From CAVZLD01 sp964522605 (GTDB taxonomy: Bacteria; Planctomycetota; Planctomycetia; Pirellulales; Pirellulaceae): a stretch of DNA of 12,978 bases. A program made the translations under genes and the position numbers. Location: NCBI GenBank assembly GCA_964522605.1, contig CAZFWV010000191.1, positions 1 to 12,978 of the forward strand. The letters are read 5' to 3'. Below, piece by piece: positions 7,215-12,978 of this stretch. The first letter of the stretch is position 1. Each line of letters begins with the position of its first letter. The notes below the pieces were generated by a model. That model saw only the letters and a list, made by a program, of their open reading frames with translations. It had not been told where the DNA came from and made no database searches.

Positions 7215-8180
7215 CTAAGGACGCTTCCCCGTCATGTCCCAGGCAGTCAGCCACTGCTCACCTTCCAGATGCATCCCCCATTCGGTTTCGAGTCTTCGAG
7301 CGATGTCGGGCATGTGGCCTGCCCCGTAGAAGATCGCCACCTTTCCACGGCCGCGGTCCACTTCGCGCCGCAGGACCTCGAGCGCTTTCTTATTTCGCTG
7401 GCTGATCAGTGTCGAACCCTCAGGGCCGTCCAGAATCTGCATTTGTCCATCGAGATCCTCGAACTGCGCGGCCATGACACGCTTAAGTTTCAGCGCCCGA
7501 TCACTGGAGAAAAAGGCAAACAGAAGGTCGGTGTCGCTCACCTGATTGCTGCGCCCCGACTGGGCAGCCGCCTGTCCCAGCATCCGAAATAGCATCTGCA
7601 AGAAGCTTTCGCCCCGCTCTTCCATGCTTCGGGCGAATTCTTCGGGCGACATATCGGCGTGAATCAGGTTCGCCGCGCCGTAATCAATGTGATTCAGCTG
7701 GAAGGACAAGTCGAGCAGATTCTTGATGGCCTCCTGCATCCGACCGACCGGATGTTGAGATTTCTGACCTCCACGCGGCACGCGCGTCCCTTCCGGCGCA
7801 ACCAGCTCGTAGAGCACCGCATCGTAACGTTGAAATTGTTCGTTCAGCTTGTCGTAATAGACTCGGTCGGCCACATGGACTGCACCGATCAAGTCAACCT
7901 GGAGACGGTTGTCCTCGGTCCGGTATGTTGCGATGGAAGTCGCCAGCGACTGCGGGACCCCTTCGGGACTTCGTTCCACACGAATGAATTTTGGACTCGT
8001 TGGAAAGAGTTGTGCCAGTGCCTGCTGCAGCTCCTCGCGATCCAGCTTGCCGTCTGCGTTGCGATCATGCTGGCGGATCAATTCCGCTGCCTCGGGCGGC
8101 TCGGCCCAGACGCCCGTCGAACTTCCCAGCAGGACAGCCAGGGTCCACAGAATCCGGCCCAGTTGGCGGTTCGAATTCAT
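7215..8180 (-). CDS. Exported EF-hand plus TraB/GumN (TIKI-like) protein
   Basis: This is a predicted exported protein of 321 residues. Residues 1-26 form a signal peptide with a cut after VWA. A canonical 12-residue EF-hand loop follows at 39-50 (DRNADGKLDREE, with acidic or Asn residues at positions 1, 3, 5, 9 and 12), implying calcium binding. The rest fits the TraB/PrgY/GumN family, which includes the metal-dependent TIKI proteases. The first G-x-x-H is GAVH at 99-102, Glu125 lies in LYELVAP, an Arg-Asn pair is at 263-264, and the second G-x-x-H is GAGH at 286-289 in AIFYGAGHMPD. Proteolysis of secreted substrates is therefore plausible but inferred. The ATG at 8180 has GAGGTG eight bases upstream. 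It may share a transcript with the isomerase gene 133 bases downstream, though the link is weak. Confidence 0.85.
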   Translation of the reverse strand: MNSNRQLGRILWTLAVLLGSSTGVWAEPPEAAELIRQHDRNADGKLDREELQQALAQLFPTSPKFIRVERSPEGVPQSLATSIATYRTEDNRLQVDLIGAVHVADRVYYDKLNEQFQRYDAVLYELVAPEGTRVPRGGQKSQHPVGRMQEAIKNLLDLSFQLNHIDYGAANLIHADMSPEEFARSMEERGESFLQMLFRMLGQAAAQSGRSNQVSDTDLLFAFFSSDRALKLKRVMAAQFEDLDGQMQILDGPEGSTLISQRNKKALEVLRREVDRGRGKVAIFYGAGHMPDIARRLETEWGMHLEGEQWLTAWDMTGKRP

Positions 8181-8667
8181 GCCTAATTCACCTCGATTGA
8201 GTTCTTGTCAGCCGTCTCACATGCTGTCGCAGGTCGGCTGGGAGATTTACGACGAGAAGAGGAGAGGCGGCCGAAGCCGATCCGACCTCTCGCATGCTTT
8301 GCACTCTCGACTTTCACGACCACGCAGCTGCGCGTCGGCGGCCCCATTCCTGCCTTTGATCACGCATTCGGAAATTGATTGGGTTTCCGGGGTTAATATA
8401 GGCTGATCGGGCAGAGCGGACAATCGATCGCTGCGTTTGGGGGTTGGTTCCCGCTGACGCTCCGCGTTGAGGGATGCCCGTTGATGGCTCCGACAGGGCC
8501 CGAGGGAAGCTAGCAGTCCGGCGCGGCAAAAACGGACTTTTCGTCAAGGCTTACCGTTGTTTCTCAACTTGCGCCACGGGCAGGACCGATATTACCGGAC
8601 AACCGCGGCGGATCAGGCGAAGGACACCGCCGGTATTCTCAGACGACCTCATGATGGGAATGGAATC
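8181..8667. other. 487-bp spacer with divergent promoters expected
   Basis: This spacer separates the divergent TraB-type and barrel genes. No gene is supported: open frames here are Arg/Ser/Pro-rich and lack motifs. It must carry promoters for both genes. One weak sigma70-like candidate for the plus strand is TTGATT (8375) and TATAGG (8397) with a 16-base gap; this is too weak to call. Confidence 0.5.
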
Positions 8668-9804
8668 ATGTCGTTAGAACGGAAACTTTTGCTCCTGACG
8701 GTGATCACCGCCGTGCTGTCAGCCACTGTTCCGGCCGTGGCTGAGGTGTTCCATCACGAGCCGATGCTGCCGGACTGTTGTGAGGTCGATCACAACTACG
8801 CCTGGTTCGAGCCGATTTACTGTGACTGCACGGAGGAGCCACCCTACAGCACCGGGGTGTTCTTTCATTTCGAACAGTTGTTCGTCAATGCCTCCCGGGC
8901 AAAAGAGGCGCCCGGCGGTGTGGATTTCGGCGACAACACGAACGGCAGCCGATACGACTTCGGCTATCTGTACGAAACAAGTGGTTGGACCGCCTCGATT
9001 CTCAAGATCAATAATCCCGGTCACCGACTGATCGACACCAACATCCTCCGAGCACCGATCATCGACGGAGACCCGTTTGTGGCGGACGACGTGATCGTGA
9101 ACTTGGGAGACAACGCGATTGGTGACGAGTTCGAAACGCTGAATGCGTTCAACGTGTACGGCGCGGAAGTCAATTACCTGTGGCGGATGGAGCCCACGCA
9201 CAAGGGATATCTGTTCGAACCCTTCTTGGGGTTGCGATACATCCGGTTGCGGGATCACTTCGATACGGGAGTCTACGAAATTGATCGGTTCCTGGAGGGT
9301 GTTCCTGGCACAGGTCCACCGAACTCGACCGTTCTGTTTCCTGCCGCGACCGATCTGTACACTTTGGATGAAACCACGACGGACAACGACATGTTTGGCG
9401 GTCAGTTCGGCATGCGAATTGGCCACCGGAACGGTCGCTGGCGTTATTCCACGGAGATCAAAGGGATCACGATGCACAACTTCGTGACCCGAAGTCGCAA
9501 AGTCCAGCTTTCTGGTTACGATGGATTCGCTGTTGCGACCTACGACGAGGACGGTGCGCTGACGGCCGTGACGACGACGACCGAGGCGGCGACGGCGGTC
9601 GGGGAAACCGGTACCGATGCGAATTTGTTTGTCTTCGGCGGCGAATTGCGAGCGGATCTTGCCTTCGCGATCACCAAGATGTTTGAGGTGTCCGTCGGGG
9701 GCGAGTTGCTCGTCCTGGGTGACGGGATCGCACGGGGGCGATTTGGACTCGATGAGACGTTCGTCACGGGAGGCGTCACGCTCGGCTTTGCGATCAACCG
9801 CTAA
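8668..9804 (+). CDS. Outer-membrane beta-barrel protein, BBP7-like
   Basis: This is a predicted outer-membrane protein of 378 residues. The ATG at 8668 opens a signal peptide (residues 1-25, hydrophobic core LLLLTVITAVLSATV, cut after AVA). An in-frame start 37 codons upstream would bury it, so it is rejected. The mature N-terminus has a Cys-rich patch (DCCE, YCDC). The body alternates aromatic and Gly residues as in barrel strands: NVYGAEVNYLWR, FEPFLGLRYIRLRDHF, MFGGQFGMRIGHRNGRWRY, FVFGGELRADLAF and VSVGGELLVLGDG. This pattern resembles the planctomycete BBP7 (DUF1551-type) family, where a GaE strand is followed by GxRY and GGQxG. The family's role is unknown; structural or porin-like is usually assumed. 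The chain ends GFAINR, not with a terminal aromatic. SD is weak. Hairpins follow the stop. Confidence 0.78.
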   Translation: MSLERKLLLLTVITAVLSATVPAVAEVFHHEPMLPDCCEVDHNYAWFEPIYCDCTEEPPYSTGVFFHFEQLFVNASRAKEAPGGVDFGDNTNGSRYDFGYLYETSGWTASILKINNPGHRLIDTNILRAPIIDGDPFVADDVIVNLGDNAIGDEFETLNAFNVYGAEVNYLWRMEPTHKGYLFEPFLGLRYIRLRDHFDTGVYEIDRFLEGVPGTGPPNSTVLFPAATDLYTLDETTTDNDMFGGQFGMRIGHRNGRWRYSTEIKGITMHNFVTRSRKVQLSGYDGFAVATYDEDGALTAVTTTTEAATAVGETGTDANLFVFGGELRADLAFAITKMFEVSVGGELLVLGDGIARGRFGLDETFVTGGVTLGFAINR

Positions 9805-9826
9805 GCGGGCGTAACGGAAGGTGGCA

Positions 9827-9853
9827 CTTCGTCGTCCTCGAGGCTCGACGAAG
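9827..9853. terminator. Hairpin 1 after the barrel gene
   Basis: CTTCGTCG (9827-9834) pairs perfectly with CGACGAAG (9846-9853). The loop holds the small palindrome CCTCGAGG. It begins 22 bases after the stop of the barrel gene, the place expected for a terminator, but no U-tract follows. Confidence 0.45.
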
Positions 9854-9867
9854 CACAATCAAATCCA

Positions 9868-9911
9868 ATCCTCTCCGGCCACCATGCCTCACGGCACACG
9901 GCGGAGAGGAT
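9868..9911. terminator. Hairpin 2 in the convergent spacer
   Basis: ATCCTCTCCG (9868-9877) pairs perfectly over ten bases with CGGAGAGGAT (9902-9911), around a 24-base loop. It lies between two convergent genes and could act in both directions. No U-tract is present on either strand. Confidence 0.45.
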
Positions 9912-9932
9912 CTCTCAGCCACAAACTGCCAG

Positions 9933-9954
9933 GAGGATCCGCTCGAAGATCCTC
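9933..9954. repeat. Hairpin 3 in the convergent spacer
   Basis: GAGGATC (9933-9939) pairs with GATCCTC (9948-9954) over an 8-base loop. Its arms share the GAGGAT/ATCCTC word with hairpin 2, so the two could form alternative pairings. Confidence 0.35.
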
Positions 9955-10063
9955 GATTGGCGGCCTCAAACGATCCATTGGGAGAGCGGGGCGCCTGCCG
10001 CGCCCAGCACGTGGTCGATTCCGGCTCAGCAGAAGCGTCGCCCTCCCGGAGTTGAAACCGCCC

Positions 10064-10249
10064 CTAGGCCTGCTTGGCCACGCAGATCTGTCGGAGTTCT
10101 TCGACCTGTTCGGCCAGTCGGTGACGCAGAGGACTTTCCAGTCGAAGTCGCTCCACTAACGCCTCGGCCTTCTCAACCAGCTCCGGCGTGATCTCAGCAT
10201 TCTGCAGTAGCTTGTGAAAGCTACGCTGGACTTGCGCTTCAGTCAGCAC
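10064..10249 (-). CDS. Small helical protein downstream of the FAAL-ACP-AOS gene
   Basis: I do not recognise the family. The product has 61 residues, with no signal peptide or membrane segment. It is Leu, Glu and Arg-rich with heptad-like spacing (VEKAEALVERLRLE, LAEQVEELRQIC), so one or two amphipathic helices or a short coiled coil are likely. It ends ICVAKQA. I chose GTG at 10249 because GAGG lies seven bases upstream; the ATG five codons earlier (10264) has no SD. It begins about 41 bases after the stop of the large multidomain gene on the same strand, so the two probably share a transcript. It could be a small partner or stabiliser of that enzyme, but nothing in the sequence proves this. 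Three hairpins lie beyond its stop. Confidence 0.6.
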   Translation of the reverse strand: MLTEAQVQRSFHKLLQNAEITPELVEKAEALVERLRLESPLRHRLAEQVEELRQICVAKQA

Positions 10250-10290
10250 GTTCCTACCTCGCATCGTGGGAAGAAGAGACGGCTATTCGC

Positions 10291-12978
10291 CTAGTGGAAT
10301 TCTAAGCTTGCTCCTTCGCGACGCAACACCCCTTCCGAATTTCCTGATCGGGAAGTTTCGAAGTAGGACGGCTGGATTTGACCGAGCTCGTTGGCCACGG
10401 TCTGAACCGCTCGGTCGACCTGTTCGGGGGTGTGTGTTGCGTGCACGAAGAATCGGAGTCGTGCTCCGTTTTCCTCCACCGCGGGGTAGACGATTGCCTG
10501 GGTACAGATGCACCGCTCGAAGAGCGCTCGGGCCAGTTGCAGCGAGTTGACAGAGCTGCCGACGATGACCGGCACAATCGGAGTTCCTTGACTGGTTCCG
10601 AGATCAAGTCCTGCCTGTTGGGCTTGTTGGCGAAAGTACTGGGCCAATTCAATGCAGCGACGGGCCCGCTCGGGCTCCTGAATCAGCAATCGGAGCGCGG
10701 CCGAGGCCGCGGCCGTGTTTGGCGGTGCGAGACCGACGCTGTGAACGAATCCCGGGGCCGTGTACTGCAAGTACTCCACGATTTCCCGTCCCCCGGCGAC
10801 GTAACCGCCGCAGCTTCCCAGGGAATGACCCAGAGTACCCATCCAGAGGTCGACGGTGGTGGGATCGACGCCGGACAGTTCGGCAATTCCCCGTCCCGTT
10901 GGGCCGAGTGTCCCGAGGCTGTGCGACTCATCGACCAGCAAGAACGCTTTGTGACGCTGTTTGACCGCCACGAACTGCCGCAGATCGGGGCAGTCGCCGT
11001 TCATCTCGTACACTCCTTCGATGGCAATCAAGACTCGGCGATAATCGTGGCGCAATTCCCGCAAGACGTGATCCAGCGCTTGCCAGTCATTATGGGGGAA
11101 CGGGCGCCGGCGAGCGCCCGAGAGGATGGCCCCCTGGATCGTACTGTTATGCGCCAGGGCGTCGTGCAGGATCAGATCTCCGGGTCCGAACAGGTGCCCG
11201 ATCGTGGTTTCCGTTGCGGCATGGGCGCCCAAGAAGACCAAGGCGCGCTCCGTGCCGAGGAAGGCCGATAGCTCATTTTCTAGTTCCGAGTGCAGCGGGT
11301 TTTGGCCGGCGACCAGACGGCTGGCCGAGACACTGGTCCCGTACTGGGCAATCGCGTCCTGTGCCGCACGGGTGACCGTTGGGTCGCCGGACATGCCCAG
11401 GTAATTGGCGTGAGAGAAATCGATTCGATCCTGACCTTCGAGCCGCGACATTCCGCGCGCGATGCCTTCGCGGACAGGAAAATAGGGATTGGGCAGGCCG
11501 GTCGCCTGGAGCAGAGCCAGCGTCCGTTTCAGCTGCACGTATTCGGTCATCTGGTCCCAGCGATAGTTCTCCGGCGGAATCGTGCGGTACCGTCTCCGCC
11601 CCGGCTGATCGACCCGTCGGACCCCTAAATGCTGAGCGATCGCCTGGGCGACTTGCCGCGGACTATCAATGCGGGGCAGGACCTCTTCCGGCAACTCCCC
11701 GCCAAACGTCTCTTCGAGCGCATTAATAATCTCCATCCGTTCCAGCGAATCGAGCCCCAGATCGACGATTCGTCCGTCGGGATGCAGGTCGCGGGCACGC
11801 TCGCGAGCGATCGCGCGGACCTGTTGCATGACCGTCTGCAGCACCTGCGCATCGGCATGTTCGGTGGTGGTGACCGGTTCGGCGAGTTCGCGTTCTTCGA
11901 GCCTAGCGCGCAGTTCCCGGGCCTCCTGTTCCCATTCGCACCGTCGAGCCACCGTGAGCAGGGAATCCTCCAAAAACCATTGCCGACAGGCGTGTCGCTG
12001 AATTTTTCCACTTGAGGTCTTGGGAATCGATCCGGAACGGACCAGGATGACGGCGTCCGGCGGCAACTCGTGCTCCGTCGTCACGTCACGCCGAATTGCG
12101 TCGATGACGTCGTCCCACAGATCACTGCCGTCTCGCTCCACTTCACTCACGACCACCAGACGCTCTCGACCGGCCACATCCACGGCAAACGCTGCCGAGG
12201 CTCCGCTGCGGATCCGACGATCCGCGCGCTCGACGGTCATCTCAATGTCTTGGGGGTATCGGTTCACGCCCCGGACAATAATCATGTCCTTGATTCGACC
12301 GGTGACGAACAGCTCGCCGTCGTGGAAGAATCCCAGATCACCGGAGCGAAGGTAGGTTTTTGCGTCATCGTCGGCCAATTTGGCGCGAAAAGTCTCCTCG
12401 GTTGCTTCCGGCTTGTTCCAGTAACCTTGTCCCACACTCTCGCTGTGGATCCAGATTTCGCCCACACGGTCTTCGCGGAGCCGGGTCTTGGTATCGGGAT
12501 CGACGATGACCAGTTCTTCATCGGGAAGTCGTCGGCCGCAACTGACGACATAGCGACCGCGGTCGCCATCGGGCGCCGCCAGGATCACTCGTCCTTCGTC
12601 CAATTCACTCCCATCGAAACAACGGATCAAGGGCCGCTTTCGTCGCGCTCCACCGGTGACGATGAGGGTGGTTTCTGCCATGCCATAGCAGGGATAAAAC
12701 GCTTCTGGCCGAAACCCATAGGGCGCGAATTTCCGAGAGAACTTCTCCAGGGTGTCTCGCCGGACCGGTTCGGCGCCATTGAAGGCCAGCGTCCAGCTAC
12801 TCAGATCCAAACCCGCCAACTGGTCATCATCGATCTTTTTTGTGCACAGGTCATAGGCAAAGTTCGGACCTCCGCTAATCGTGACCTGGTAGCGAGAAAT
12901 TCCGCGCAGCCAACGAACCGGTTTCTGCAGAAACAGCATGGGGGACATCAGCACGGTGGGCCGGCCGCAATACAAGGG
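10291..12978 (-). CDS. FAAL-ACP-alpha-oxoamine synthase fusion (5' partial), PLP lysine replaced
   Basis: The 5' end lies beyond the window; the frame is open to its edge. Residues are numbered from codon 12975-12973. Residues 1 to about 330 are the second half of a fatty acyl-AMP ligase: SGGPNFAYDLC, NGAEPVRRDTL, FYPCYGMAETT, Asp213 in RSGDLGF, VTGRIKDMIIVRG, and the adenylation Lys324 in SSGKIQRH. About 370-455 is an acyl carrier protein with phosphopantetheine Ser410 in GLDSLERM. About 480-865 is an alpha-oxoamine synthase fold: NYLG, GTSVSASRLVAG, PLP-stacking His609 (ALAHNS), Asp682 and His685 (VDESHSLG), and the FVHSVGL block. In that family the PLP lysine follows in GTLxK; here the stretch is GTLGHSLGSCGG with His717. 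The expected role is to load a fatty acid on the internal ACP and condense it with an amino acid, but the missing lysine makes the last step uncertain. The final ~25 residues are a polar tail. Confidence 0.9.
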   Translation of the reverse strand, partial: PLYCGRPTVLMSPMLFLQKPVRWLRGISRYQVTISGGPNFAYDLCTKKIDDDQLAGLDLSSWTLAFNGAEPVRRDTLEKFSRKFAPYGFRPEAFYPCYGMAETTLIVTGGARRKRPLIRCFDGSELDEGRVILAAPDGDRGRYVVSCGRRLPDEELVIVDPDTKTRLREDRVGEIWIHSESVGQGYWNKPEATEETFRAKLADDDAKTYLRSGDLGFFHDGELFVTGRIKDMIIVRGVNRYPQDIEMTVERADRRIRSGASAAFAVDVAGRERLVVVSEVERDGSDLWDDVIDAIRRDVTTEHELPPDAVILVRSGSIPKTSSGKIQRHACRQWFLEDSLLTVARRCEWEQEARELRARLEERELAEPVTTTEHADAQVLQTVMQQVRAIARERARDLHPDGRIVDLGLDSLERMEIINALEETFGGELPEEVLPRIDSPRQVAQAIAQHLGVRRVDQPGRRRYRTIPPENYRWDQMTEYVQLKRTLALLQATGLPNPYFPVREGIARGMSRLEGQDRIDFSHANYLGMSGDPTVTRAAQDAIAQYGTSVSASRLVAGQNPLHSELENELSAFLGTERALVFLGAHAATETTIGHLFGPGDLILHDALAHNSTIQGAILSGARRRPFPHNDWQALDHVLRELRHDYRRVLIAIEGVYEMNGDCPDLRQFVAVKQRHKAFLLVDESHSLGTLGPTGRGIAELSGVDPTTVDLWMGTLGHSLGSCGGYVAGGREIVEYLQYTAPGFVHSVGLAPPNTAAASAALRLLIQEPERARRCIELAQYFRQQAQQAGLDLGTSQGTPIVPVIVGSSVNSLQLARALFERCICTQAIVYPAVEENGARLRFFVHATHTPEQVDRAVQTVANELGQIQPSYFETSRSGNSEGVLRREGASLEFH

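Noticed and set aside
6473..7405. Plus-strand open frame across the isomerase and TraB-type genes
   Set aside because: It overlaps two well-supported minus-strand genes and shows only low-complexity antisense sequence.
8375..8402. Sigma70-like promoter (TTGATT, 16 bases, TATAGG)
   Set aside because: Only four of six positions match in each box and the leader would be about 266 bases, so chance is a fair explanation.
8567..8600. Possible promoter TTGCGC / TATTAC before the barrel gene
   Set aside because: The 15-base gap is short and the -35 match is weak.
8557..8667. 37-codon N-terminal extension of the barrel protein
   Set aside because: The signal peptide starts cleanly at the ATG at 8668; the upstream residues are polar and Arg-rich.
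8719..9858. Long open frame antisense to the barrel gene
   Set aside because: It mirrors the real gene codon by codon, is His/Arg/Val-rich, and has no motif. The plus-strand protein has a signal peptide and barrel strands.
10378..11271. Plus-strand open frame inside the synthase gene
   Set aside because: The minus strand carries conserved AOS motifs throughout; this frame has none.
1..12978. CRISPR array, tRNA, rRNA or insertion sequence
   Set aside because: No regularly spaced repeats, cloverleaf-like segments, rRNA-like tracts or transposase motifs were seen on reading both strands.

Overview
The window looks like chromosomal DNA of a planctomycete (order Planctomycetales or a close relative). 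This is inferred from the mix of families, not from a marker gene. It holds a BBP7-like outer-membrane barrel protein, a secreted PQQ-type beta-propeller protein, a sugar-phosphate isomerase/epimerase-like TIM barrel, a UVR-motif protein with an N-terminal part of planctomycete type, and a lipoprotein alpha/beta hydrolase. Genes are monocistronic or in short runs, spacers are long and rich in hairpins, and many starts lack a clear Shine-Dalgarno site. No rRNA, tRNA, CRISPR array, transposase or phage gene was seen.

Layout from left to right. (i) 1-308 is a spacer, followed by a lipoprotein serine hydrolase (+). (ii) A spacer with a long imperfect palindrome (2366-2462) separates it from csrA (-), whose leader carries a partly duplicated, SD-bearing module and an operator-like palindrome. 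(iii) Two further minus-strand genes follow: a UVR-motif protein and the ribosome-rescue hydrolase arfB. (iv) arfB diverges from a secreted beta-propeller gene (+). The region between them holds a 68-bp inverted repeat (4741-4808) resembling a REP or MITE-type element. (v) The propeller gene converges, 8 bases apart, on a TIM-barrel isomerase/epimerase (-). Upstream of that lies an exported EF-hand plus TraB/GumN-type protein (-). (vi) A 487-bp spacer leads to the BBP7-like barrel protein (+). (vii) Three hairpins separate that gene from a convergent minus-strand pair: a multidomain lipid or secondary-metabolite enzyme (5' end outside the window) and a small helical protein just downstream.

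The most interesting locus is the right-hand pair. The large protein has the order fatty acyl-AMP ligase, acyl carrier protein, alpha-oxoamine synthase (PLP fold). Such a protein could activate a fatty acid, load it on its own ACP, and condense it with an amino acid to give an amino-ketone or sphingoid-base-like product. However, the position that should hold the PLP-binding lysine is histidine (His717, numbered from codon 12975-12973), while the other PLP-pocket residues are kept. The domain may therefore bind PLP non-covalently, act with a separate lysine-bearing subunit, or do different chemistry. The small downstream gene may encode a partner. Most other genes are ordinary housekeeping or envelope functions.
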